Below, piece after piece: positions 16,139 to 24,260 of a stretch of 64,000 nt of DNA (position 1 is the first letter of the stretch; the number at the start of each line of letters is the position of its first letter). The DNA is from Halomonas alkalisoli (GTDB lineage Bacteria > Pseudomonadota > Gammaproteobacteria > Pseudomonadales > Halomonadaceae), in contig NZ_JAKCMI010000012.1 of the NCBI RefSeq assembly GCF_021412585.1, positions 329,344 through 393,343 on the forward strand. Direction: 5' to 3'. The notes below the pieces were generated by a model that searched no databases, had not been told where the DNA came from, and worked only from the letters and a program-made list of their open reading frames with translations. The translations under genes were made by a program, and so were the position numbers.

Positions 16139-17149
16139 ATGTCATATCAGCGCCTACAATCTGAGCAATCCCGCGTTGCCGTCAACGCCATCCAGCTCTT
16201 CGAAGCGCTTGAGCAGCATCGCGGCCAGGCGCGACAGGTCAAAGGCTCGATGCACTGGAAGCGCATCCATGGGCGGGAGTACCTCTACCGGGCCTACACC
16301 GGCGGCAAGAACCACTCGCTAGGCCCGCGGTCCGCCGAAACCGAGGCCATTCGGGAAGCGTTCGATACCCGCAAGGCTGAGTACCAGGCTCGGGAGCAGT
16401 CACTCAAGGAGCAGCTCCAGCTGCACGCCGCCTATATCCGGGCCAATCGGCTGAACCGCTTCCCGGTCGCCGGCGCCAGGGTAATCCGGGCACTGCAACG
16501 CAAGGACCTCCCCTTTCGGGTCATCGGCACCAACGCCCTGTATGCCTACGAGGCCCGCGCTGGTGTGCGGATCGAACCCGAACACCTGGCGACAGCCGAT
16601 ATGGACGTCCTGATGGACGCCCGGCAAGGCTTGAGGATCGTAACGGCTCTGGAGGGGGACACCCTGCTATCGGTCATTCGATCCAGCGATCGCTCGTTCG
16701 AGCCGCTCACCGATACCCCATACGAGTTTCGTGCAGCCAATGCCCAGGGCTACATGATCGACCTGATTACCCAGGCCGCCGATGTGATGACAATGAACGA
16801 CTTCGAACACCACCTGGAAGCTGGCGACCTGAAACCGGTAGGCATCGACTCCTTGAAATGGGCGATCGCCTCACCGCGCTTCGAAGCAGTCGTGTTCGAT
16901 GAACGCGGCATGCCGCTTCGGCTGTCCACCGTAGACCCGCGGGCGTTCGTGCTGCACAAGCACTATGTCAGCCAGCAACCGGACCGGGAACCCATCAAAC
17001 GCCATCGAGATGAAGCGCAGGCGCAGCTGATAGCCACCCTCCTGCGTAACGAACTGCGGGAACTGTCAACGACACAAGCCGTCGAGCGGGCCTTCCCGCA
17101 CCTGGTCAGGCAGCAGGCGAGCACGCGTTTCGACGACTTTGACGTGTGA
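16139..17149 (+). CDS. GSU2403-type nucleotidyltransferase-fold protein
   Basis: 336 aa, soluble. A helical N-terminal region (about 1-95) is followed by a nucleotidyltransferase fold with FRVIGTNALYAYEARAGV and ATADMDVLMDARQG (the DxD-type metal pair), then GYMIDLIT. This matches the GSU2403-like family (NTP_transf_8). Members of this superfamily are often toxins or defence proteins that modify tRNA or proteins, which fits the toxin-antitoxin surroundings, but no partner gene is adjacent. A GGAAGG site precedes the ATG. An inverted repeat upstream suggests its own control. Confidence 0.8.
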   Translation: MSYQRLQSEQSRVAVNAIQLFEALEQHRGQARQVKGSMHWKRIHGREYLYRAYTGGKNHSLGPRSAETEAIREAFDTRKAEYQAREQSLKEQLQLHAAYIRANRLNRFPVAGARVIRALQRKDLPFRVIGTNALYAYEARAGVRIEPEHLATADMDVLMDARQGLRIVTALEGDTLLSVIRSSDRSFEPLTDTPYEFRAANAQGYMIDLITQAADVMTMNDFEHHLEAGDLKPVGIDSLKWAIASPRFEAVVFDERGMPLRLSTVDPRAFVLHKHYVSQQPDREPIKRHRDEAQAQLIATLLRNELRELSTTQAVERAFPHLVRQQASTRFDDFDV

Positions 17150-17164
17150 CTGTTGATTGAGAAC

Positions 17165-17332
17165 ACCAAGGCGCCTACCGGCGACAGTCGCGACGCAAAG
17201 CGGCGCTCCAACAAGGTCAGCAACCACCGCACTGTTGGAGCATCTTCAGCTCACGACTGGAGGCCGCAGGCCTCCCGGCGGTGTTGCCGAGGTTGGCTAT
17301 CACCGCCAAGGCGCCTGCCGGCGCCCAGCAGA
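17165..17332 (+). repeat. X/Y mosaic repeat cluster R6
   Basis: Y (ending CTCCAAC at 17212), X (from about 17234) and a truncated Y that breaks off after GGCGCCTGCCGGCGCC near 17332. It lies between the nucleotidyltransferase gene and the autotransporter. Confidence 0.9.
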
Positions 17333-17433
17333 ATCACACTTTGACGGCTTATTGCTAAAGCCACGCCATTCCGGGCCGATATCCTGTATGAATGGCAGCT
17401 TTGCCCTGCCCCCTCCAAGAAGCGCCCGCCACT

Positions 17434-19392
17434 ATGACAACAACTATCCCCCGCACACAGCGCAAAACGCTTCTTGCCGTTGCCTGTGGCCTGGCCAGTG
17501 CCATGCTGGCCACCCCTGCCCACGCCGGGAGCCTGACTGAATTCACCCTTACCGACGGCCATACCAACGTCGGCACCATGTCGCTCGACTGGGATAGGAT
17601 CCGTATCTCCAATATTAGAAACAGCACGCCAAGCACCGGCCCTTACCAGTACAACTATGTAGGCCAGGAGATCATCGTCAACACGTCGGGGGAGTACCTG
17701 CTCGGCCAGACCACCGCTCCGGTGGATACGGTCATGCTGCTCTATCGCGGCTCGTTCGACCCCACCGCCCCCGGCAACGGCTGGATCACCGGCAACGACG
17801 ACTGGGGTAGCCAGGTCGACGGCTCCAACCTGACGGATGACCTTGCTGCCGCCGGCATCACGTTTGTTTCATGCTCAAGTCCCACTTTCTGCCCAGCCTT
17901 GAAGCAGACGCTGGAAGGTGGTGCCCGCTACACCGTGGTTATCAGTACCTACAGCCCCGGCAATGATATCGGCTTTCCCCAGTCGTTCTTCGTCTATGGC
18001 CTGGACTTCGTCGTCGTCGTCCACGGCCCGGACTTAGTCATCGTGTATGGCCCGGACTTAGTCGTCGAGACCAAGAATGTTGAAAAGCTTTTCGAAGCCC
18101 CGGTGGCAGGCAGCCGCAGCCAACCCGGCGGTGCCTACCTGGACCGCGTGGTCGACGAACTCGGCCTGCGCGACCCCAACAGCCCACTGCTCCAGGCCCT
18201 CACCTCGCTGGCGGCCATGTCAGAGACCGAGCGGGCCCGGTTCGTGGAGAGCATGAGCTCAAACGTCTCGCGCAGCGGCATGCGCGATGCCACCGTGAAT
18301 GCCAGCCGAGCGATGCTGAACACCGTGGGCAAGCGCTACGCCAGCACCGGCCTTGGTGGTCAAATGAGCAGGGGCCTGGTAGCCCCTGCCACCTATGCCG
18401 GCCACACCGCCAACCGACAGCTCGAGCAAGGCACATCGCTGGGAATGGCGCCAGGCAACGATACCCGGTCCAGTGTGCTGCAATACGGTGATCATGACTC
18501 CTACGACGGCCTGGTCGACATGGCCTCGCAGCTCTCGCATCAGGGTGCCTCCCGGATGGGCCGAGCCAGCAGTTGGGCAGAAGGCTTCGTCAGTCGAGGC
18601 AGCGGCGGCGACTACGACCACCGCACCCACGGCGCCCTCCTCGGCATGGACCATCGTTTCGCACAGGACTGGCTTGGCGGACTCTTCCTCGGCGTCAGCC
18701 AAGGCCGCATCAACGGCAGCGACGCCGCCAATGCCCGTTCCGAGATGGAGAGCGTTATCACCGGCGCCTATGCCGCCAGGCGCTACAACGACCTGATCGT
18801 GGACACCACCCTGCTCGCCGGCTTCAGTGACAACGAGCATCGCCGCGAGATCACAGGACTCCAGACCGATGTGGTGGAAGGCAGCAACCGTGGGGAAGAG
18901 ATCACGCTGGCAATCGGTACCAGCTACGTGATCGGACAGGCCGACGATTGGGAACTGGTGCCCCACGCCCGGGTAATGCATAGCTGGCTGCAACAGAGTG
19001 CCTACGATGAAACGGGTGATAGCGCTTTCACCATGTCCTACGGCTCCCAGCGCCAGCAGGTATGGCGCACCAGCCTGGGGCTGGACGCCGGTCATGTCAT
19101 GCGCCGCCATGGCCAGGAAACCGTACTGCTGACCGGCGGCCTGGCCTGGGGCATGCGCAACCAGTCCGGCGGCGGTACCCAAGCGTCATTAAGCGCCGAC
19201 ACCACCAGCGGCAGCTTCCTCGTAACGCCGGATAATCGTACCCTGCACTCAGCCGACGTGAACACAGGTCTCAGTTGGGAACGTGAGCTGGGTGGCAACG
19301 GCAGCGTTGCCATCAGCGGCACGTACGAAGGCTCGTTTTCGCACCGCGAGACTCAGCACGGCGCACGAGTGAGTATGGCGTACCATTGGTAA
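17434..19392 (+). CDS. Autotransporter (type V secretion) with beta-barrel domain
   Basis: 652 aa. A signal peptide ending ATPAHA (about residue 31) is followed by a passenger (about 32-370) and a C-terminal autotransporter barrel (about 380-652) that ends in the aromatic YHW typical of BamA clients. The passenger starts with a beta-rich domain with GEYLLGQTTAPVDTVMLLYR, GSFDPTAPGNGW and GNDDWGS segments, as in jelly-roll-like secreted domains; SCSSPTFC suggests a disulfide. Residues around 190-215 carry short repeats of GPDLV. A helical stretch (SSNVSRSGMRDATVNAS) links to the barrel. No catalytic triad is seen, so an adhesin or display role is likely. The ATG at 17434 was chosen for its signal peptide. 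Confidence 0.85.
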   Translation: MTTTIPRTQRKTLLAVACGLASAMLATPAHAGSLTEFTLTDGHTNVGTMSLDWDRIRISNIRNSTPSTGPYQYNYVGQEIIVNTSGEYLLGQTTAPVDTVMLLYRGSFDPTAPGNGWITGNDDWGSQVDGSNLTDDLAAAGITFVSCSSPTFCPALKQTLEGGARYTVVISTYSPGNDIGFPQSFFVYGLDFVVVVHGPDLVIVYGPDLVVETKNVEKLFEAPVAGSRSQPGGAYLDRVVDELGLRDPNSPLLQALTSLAAMSETERARFVESMSSNVSRSGMRDATVNASRAMLNTVGKRYASTGLGGQMSRGLVAPATYAGHTANRQLEQGTSLGMAPGNDTRSSVLQYGDHDSYDGLVDMASQLSHQGASRMGRASSWAEGFVSRGSGGDYDHRTHGALLGMDHRFAQDWLGGLFLGVSQGRINGSDAANARSEMESVITGAYAARRYNDLIVDTTLLAGFSDNEHRREITGLQTDVVEGSNRGEEITLAIGTSYVIGQADDWELVPHARVMHSWLQQSAYDETGDSAFTMSYGSQRQQVWRTSLGLDAGHVMRRHGQETVLLTGGLAWGMRNQSGGGTQASLSADTTSGSFLVTPDNRTLHSADVNTGLSWERELGGNGSVAISGTYEGSFSHRETQHGARVSMAYHW

Positions 19393-19404
19393 ACAGCGAA
19401 AACG

Positions 19405-19908
19405 CCGCGCCCTCAGCCAGGGCGCCTGGCGGCGCCAGTCGCGATGGGGACTCGGGGCGCCGAACCGAGCGCTCCAACAGCTGACTTTTCCTGCCATTGC
19501 AGGCAATTGCCACTCTGTAGGAGTAGCTTCAGCTCACGACTGGAGGCCGCAGGCCTCCCGGCGGTGTTGCCAATTCCGGCGACCACCGCCAACGTCGGTG
19601 GCCTCCGCCAGGGCGCCTGGCGGCGCAAGTCGCGACGCAAAGCGGCGCTCCAACAACGATTCTTTCCACCAACGGTGCCACGCCGCTGTAGGAGCATCTT
19701 TAGATCGCGACTGGAGGCCGAAGGCCTCCCGGCGGTGTTGCCGGTGCTGGCGTTCACAACCAACGTCGCAGCCTCCGCCGGGGCGCCTGGCGGCGCCAGT
19801 CGCGACGCGGAGCGGCGCTCCAACAAGGTCAGCAACCACCGCACTGTTGGAGCATCTTCAGATCACGACTGGAGGCCGAAGGCCTCCCGGCGGTGTCGCC
19901 AATGCCAG
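19405..19908 (+). repeat. X/Y mosaic repeat cluster R7
   Basis: About 500 bp in the order Y-X-Y-X-Y-X between the autotransporter stop and the next gene. X copies start near 19517, 19686 and 19844; Y ends lie near 19478, 19654 and 19834. Y linkers vary: one has the long form with GGGGCGCCGAACC. The last X has GGTGTCGCC instead of GGTGTTGCC. Confidence 0.9.
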
Positions 19909-20017
19909 CGCTCCTCTCCACCAACGCGAACCACGCTGCTCTCGGCTACCCGCTCAAGACAACAATGGTGCATTCGGCTAAAATGCCGGTTTTTTCATTT
20001 CCTGCCCGAGACTCGCC

Positions 20018-21349
20018 TTGGCTAGCAACCACAACGCGCCTACCCACCAAGCCAGTGCCGATGCAGCGTCACTGGATAAACTCATTGGTGGCTGTATCGA
20101 GGGCGACATCACTGCCTTCGAGTACCTGGCAAGCGCCTGTTTGCCGGGCCTGCTCGGCGTGTCTGCTCGCTTTCTTGAACAGCCAGGGCACCATGAGGCG
20201 GTGTGTCGCGACACCCTGGTGCTTGCCTGGCGCAATCTGCCAGAACTAGGTAGCGATACGACGCCCAGCGCCTGGTTGTACGGCATATTCGCCAGCCGGC
20301 TCTATAACCAGTTGTTGGCGCTACATGGTTCACAGCAGGCCATGAGTCGCCGGGTCAGTGCACTGGAAGCCGAGGGCTCAACAACGGTGGATTCACCCAC
20401 CGGGTCTCGCCCAGCGCTGCTCAGCGGCGCAAGGCTACTGGCGATGTCGCAACAGGAGCCCGCCGTGGCGCCCTCCCCCCGGTTGCTAGCTGAGCTGAAC
20501 GACCGCATCTCGGCTGAAATCGCACAGCGCAATGCGCCCCTGACGCCAACCGGCGAGCCAGTCTATCCGCCACTCTACGACCCGGCCCTGCGCTACCGCA
20601 TGTTCCGTTCCCGAGCCGCGTTTCAAATCAAGGAAGGCTTCAAGCGCCGCCTGGGGCGCCCATTCGAAGACCAGCTATTCCAACGCTGGCTCGACAACAA
20701 GGCCGGCAGCGCGATGCTGGAGAACCAGGGCCTGCCGCGCCGAAGTGTCGAAGCGTATCTCGGCAGCAGGCTTGACCTCGAGATTGACCCAAGCATGCTC
20801 AGCCGAGGTTTAAGCTATCCCGCTTCGTTTCCGAACCGCGCCCTACGGCGAACAATCTCTAATCTCTTTATCTGGCCCGGGGACTGGGACCTGAAAACGC
20901 ACGCTCTTGCCAACACTCAGCGCCAGCAGTTCATTCGCGATCTCTGGGCCCACCGGCTCGATCTGACCGCCAGCGACAGCTATTCCAGCCTTAAGAGCAA
21001 ACTGGAAAAGGACGGCCCGCTACGCTTGCACCATCAGGGCATCCTGCTTGACTCGGAGGCACGCATTCTCGCCTATCTGGAACGCTATCTCTTCTATATG
21101 GAAGACATGAGCTGCTTCGGCTTCAAGAACGGCCTGGGGAAGGATGCGCTTGGCATCGCCATCGACCGGTTTGGCGACATGGTCAAGGTCAACAAGGGCC
21201 TGCATAGACTGGCCATGGCGCAAACCCTGGGAATACAACGCGTCACCGTGAGAGTGAGAGGCGTGCATCAGCTCTGGTGGGAACAGCACAAAGGCAGCGA
21301 GCAGGGAAAAAGCGCCTTGGAGAAGGTAACCGCAGCACTGCCTGTGTGA
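20018..21349 (+). CDS. Sigma-70 region-2-like domain fused to a ParB/sulfiredoxin-like domain
   Basis: 443 aa, soluble. Residues about 22-100 read like sigma-70 region 2: GCIEGDITAFEYLASACLPG, RDTLVLAWRNL and PSAWLYGIFASRLYNQLLA. No region 4 helix-turn-helix follows. After a Ser/Pro-rich linker, residues about 180-443 form a second unit; its end (DALGIAIDRFGDMVKVNKG, LHRLAMAQTLGIQRVTVRV) looks like the ParB/Srx-like fold found in proteins of polysaccharide clusters. The only workable start is TTG (20018), as no in-frame ATG occurs for about 100 codons. A TAAAAT box (19979-19984) lies upstream. It could regulate or assist the EPS genes. Function unknown. Confidence 0.6.
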   Translation: MASNHNAPTHQASADAASLDKLIGGCIEGDITAFEYLASACLPGLLGVSARFLEQPGHHEAVCRDTLVLAWRNLPELGSDTTPSAWLYGIFASRLYNQLLALHGSQQAMSRRVSALEAEGSTTVDSPTGSRPALLSGARLLAMSQQEPAVAPSPRLLAELNDRISAEIAQRNAPLTPTGEPVYPPLYDPALRYRMFRSRAAFQIKEGFKRRLGRPFEDQLFQRWLDNKAGSAMLENQGLPRRSVEAYLGSRLDLEIDPSMLSRGLSYPASFPNRALRRTISNLFIWPGDWDLKTHALANTQRQQFIRDLWAHRLDLTASDSYSSLKSKLEKDGPLRLHHQGILLDSEARILAYLERYLFYMEDMSCFGFKNGLGKDALGIAIDRFGDMVKVNKGLHRLAMAQTLGIQRVTVRVRGVHQLWWEQHKGSEQGKSALEKVTAALPV

Positions 21350-21359
21350 GGTCGCTCTC

Positions 21360-21562
21360 GGCCTAAGGACTCCCAGCGGTGTTGCCGATGCAGGAGATCA
21401 CCGCCAATGTTGGCAGCCTCCGCCAGGGCGCCTGGCGGCGCCAGTCGCGATGGGGAGCAGCGCTCCAACAGCTGTTCTTTCCATTGAGACAAACCACGCT
21501 GCTGTTGGAGCATCTTCAGATCGCGACTGGAGGCCGAAGGACTCCCGGCGGTGTTACCGATG
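21360..21562 (+). repeat. X/Y mosaic repeat cluster R8
   Basis: A truncated X (AAGGACTCCCAGCGGTGTTGCC), a full Y ending GCTCCAAC near 21468, then a full X from about 21504. The cluster lies between convergent genes. Confidence 0.85.
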
Positions 21563-21570
21563 AATCCACC

Positions 21571-22365
21571 CTACTCTGCCGCTTCCCGCTTGCGCACCAC
21601 ATCGACCTGATGCTGCTCCTTCGTCCACTTCCCCTGGGGCTTGTCGAGGTACTGGAAGTACTCGTTGGTGAAGTTGCCCTGATTGCAAGTATAACGATAG
21701 AGCCGGGTGCGCACGTCGTCGCGGGCTAGTACCTGATTGAATACGCCAGGGCCGGTCAGCTCGAAGATATTCTTGTCAGATTCGTTCTCGATATTCTCTC
21801 GTATCGCTTCGGCCACGCTCTGCAGATGGGGATTATCCGGTTTGCTGGCGATGAAATAGTTGCTGATCTCGCCGCGCTTGGTGGTAATGAACAGCTCATC
21901 GAAGTCCGGCTTGACGATCCGCCCCAGCGGCCACACCGTATGGGCATCGATATCCAGGTAGACGCCGCCCATCTTCTGCAGTACCAGCACCCGCCAGTAA
22001 TCCGCCTGGGCCGCGCCCACCTGCAGCCTCGAGTAAGCAGCAAGGATCTCCGGCGAATAGTGCTCCTGGATGAACGCCGCTCGGGCCTCAGTGACCAGGA
22101 AGCGATACTCGAAGGTCGGTGCCAGCAGCCGATTGCACAGGTAGTTGAGGTAGACCGGCAGCGTCGCCCGGTTGGTGTAGTTGGTCTGCCACAGCGTGCG
22201 GGGAATGCGAGAACTGCGCTGGGAGTTCCACAGCGGTGCCGCCCGCTCGGGAATGGTGAAACGCTTGTTCGGCAAGACATAGTGGAAAGCGTAGGCAGCC
22301 AGTTTGGTCACGTTGGCCAGCAGCTTCACGACCCTGGCAAAAGCCAGCACACAAAGGTTCTTCAC
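21571..22365 (-). CDS. Glycosyltransferase with DXD motif (Gly_transf_sug/GT32-like)
   Basis: 264 aa. IPRTLWQTNYTNRATLP is the start of the catalytic domain, VGAAQADYWRVLVLQKMGG precedes the sugar-binding DXD in VYLDIDAHTVWPL, and FELTGPGVFNQVL closes the domain. This is the layout of Gly_transf_sug (GT32-like) enzymes that add a sugar to capsule or LPS. The GTG at 22365 follows AGGGGAAG and begins at a hydrophobic helix (NLCVLAFARVVKLLA) that may anchor the protein. A longer reading from 22449 has an implausible leader. Transcribed against its neighbours. Confidence 0.85.
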   Translation of the reverse strand: MKNLCVLAFARVVKLLANVTKLAAYAFHYVLPNKRFTIPERAAPLWNSQRSSRIPRTLWQTNYTNRATLPVYLNYLCNRLLAPTFEYRFLVTEARAAFIQEHYSPEILAAYSRLQVGAAQADYWRVLVLQKMGGVYLDIDAHTVWPLGRIVKPDFDELFITTKRGEISNYFIASKPDNPHLQSVAEAIRENIENESDKNIFELTGPGVFNQVLARDDVRTRLYRYTCNQGNFTNEYFQYLDKPQGKWTKEQHQVDVVRKREAAE

Positions 22366-22470
22366 CCGCTTCCCCTTAGCCCAGGAATGAAAAGGCCATG
22401 CGAAGCATGGCCCCCGCGTACCCTCGCTACGACAAGCGCCGGGCCCCACGGTTCCATCCTGGTATCGCCG

Positions 22471-22880
22471 CCCGGCGCTCCAACAAGGCCGGCAACTACT
22501 TCACTGTTGGAGTAGCTTCAGCTCACGACTGGAGGCCGCAGGCCTCCCGGCGGTGTTGCTGATGCTGGCGATCACCGCCATCGGCGGCGGCCTCCGCCAG
22601 GGCGCCTGACGGCGCCAGTCGCGACGCAGAGCGGCGCTCCAACAGTGAAATGCACAAACCACCGTAGCCTCCGCCAGGGCGCCTGACGGCGCCAGTCGCG
22701 ATGCGGAGTCGGGGCGCCGAACCGAGCGCTCCAACAATATGAGAGTATTCTGTTGGAGTAGCTTTAGCTCACGACTGGAGGCCGAAGGCCTCCCGGCGGT
22801 ATTACCAATGCCGGCGATCACCGCCAACGCCGCGGCCTCCGCCGAGGCGCCTGACGGCGCCTGACGGCGCCAGTCGCGAT
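22471..22880 (+). repeat. X/Y mosaic repeat cluster R9
   Basis: Order Y(end only)-X-Y-Y-X-Y. The X copies start near 22505 and 22752. Two Y copies follow each other in the same direction, breaking the alternation. The last Y has a duplicated GGCGCCTGAC block, a slip of 10 bp in its hairpin. Confidence 0.85.
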
Positions 22881-22959
22881 TTGCTCAGCGCCTCCCTAGT
22901 CGCATAAGACGCCTTTCGCTACAATGCCGGTCCTTGCCTTGCACCACTGGAGCAGTGAA

Positions 22960-24021
22960 TTGCAACCGAAACGTTTCGCCTTTGTCATCTCGGATCTTTA
23001 CGGAGGCGGCGCCCAGAAATCCCTGCTTTATACGGCGGAAGGCCTACGCCAACGCGGGCATCAAGTCACGGTATTCACCCTTAGGGAGCGGATTGAGCAT
23101 CGCATTCCCGAGGGCCTGGAGATCGTCAACCTTGCGGTAATCAACAAGGCCACCAAGGCACTCAACACAGTCCTGGTGGAAAAGTGGCAAGCTCGCCAGA
23201 TCGCCAAGGCGCTGAAGGCCTTTCGTGCCGATGTCGTGCTTTCATGCTCCTGCGACAGGATTACAAGGCACCTTGATCACCACAACCTCCATTTCTGGGT
23301 AAAGGGTGACTCTTCCGCTCAGCTTCACCACTCACCGAAGCGGGATAAGGCATTCGGCAAGCAGCGGAAATTTTACGATGGGCGTAACATCATTGCCGTT
23401 TCACACGGTGTCGAGAAGAACCTGCTCGACGTTATCGGCATCCAGCCATCCAGTATCCAGACGATCTACAACCCGTACGAACGACAGCCCTTCCTCGAAA
23501 TGGCCAGCGAGGAGGTCTCCCTCCCCTTCGACGACTATTTCGTGCATGTAGGAGCGTTCACCAACGTCAAGCGACAGGATCGTCTGCTGCGTGCCTATGC
23601 TCGCAGCGGTGTCTCAACGCCACTGCTCCTGCTGGGCAAGGGAGAGACCGAAGCCGAGATCCGTCAACTGGTGACAGAGCTCGGGCTGGACAACAAGGTC
23701 GTCATGCTGGGTTACCGAACGAACCCCTATCCTGTCATTCAGAACGCAAAGGCACTGATCCTGACTTCCGATGCGGAAGGGCTCCCACGCGTGTTGATTG
23801 AAGCCCTGCTTCTGCATACCCCGGTAATCAGCGTGGACTGCCCCAGCGGCCCCAGGGAAATCCTGACCGGCGCGCTTGCCGAGTTTCTCGTCGAGCAGGA
23901 TGACGAGCAAGGGCTTGCACAAGCCATTGCACGGATGGAGAGCGCACCTGTTGAAATAGACGAACGCCACTACCAGCAGTTTCTGGCTGAAAACGTCCTT
24001 CCACGGTTCGAAGCGCTCTGA
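22960..24021 (+). CDS. Glycosyltransferase family 4
   Basis: 353 aa from a TTG start that has GGAG 9 nt upstream; an in-frame ATG at 22924 exists but overlaps a TACAAT promoter-like box. GT-B fold: FVISDLYGGGAQKSLLYTAE is the N-terminal acceptor loop, IIAVSHGVEKNLL and FVHVGAFTNVKRQDRLLRA open the donor domain, and EGLPRVLIEALLLHTPVIS is the GT4 EX7E nucleotide-sugar motif. It should add a sugar to a lipid-linked or surface glycan. A truncated GT2 gene follows 2 nt after the stop, so a partner gene was probably lost. Confidence 0.9.
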   Translation: MQPKRFAFVISDLYGGGAQKSLLYTAEGLRQRGHQVTVFTLRERIEHRIPEGLEIVNLAVINKATKALNTVLVEKWQARQIAKALKAFRADVVLSCSCDRITRHLDHHNLHFWVKGDSSAQLHHSPKRDKAFGKQRKFYDGRNIIAVSHGVEKNLLDVIGIQPSSIQTIYNPYERQPFLEMASEEVSLPFDDYFVHVGAFTNVKRQDRLLRAYARSGVSTPLLLLGKGETEAEIRQLVTELGLDNKVVMLGYRTNPYPVIQNAKALILTSDAEGLPRVLIEALLLHTPVISVDCPSGPREILTGALAEFLVEQDDEQGLAQAIARMESAPVEIDERHYQQFLAENVLPRFEAL

Positions 24022-24023
24022 TC

Positions 24024-24260
24024 ATGCTTGCCAAGCAGCCATTGGTTTCTGTCGTCATCCCGTGCTTCAATCGCTGGCCTCATATCCAGAGTGCTATCGA
24101 ATCCGTGCTCAGCCAGTCCTACGAAGCAATGTGCGCTCTATAAATCCAAGCGAAGCGTAGAATTCAGAAAAAGCTCAAAGCCGCCGTCACGAATGGCAAT
24201 ATCCGCCTGGAAGGCCGAATGGTAAAACGCTATTGCTTATCGTTCTTTCAACTACCCTGA
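24024..24260 (+). pseudogene. Glycosyltransferase family 2, both ends left
   Basis: ATG at 24024 opens a GT2 N-terminus (LVSVVIPCFNRWPHIQSAIE then SVLSQSYE) that stops after 39 codons at 24143. A short separate frame ends at 24260 with a basic stretch (MVKRYCLSFFQLP) that could be the C-terminus of the same enzyme. About 200-250 residues between them are missing, so this is an internal deletion. It is in line with the GT4 gene before it. Confidence 0.7.
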
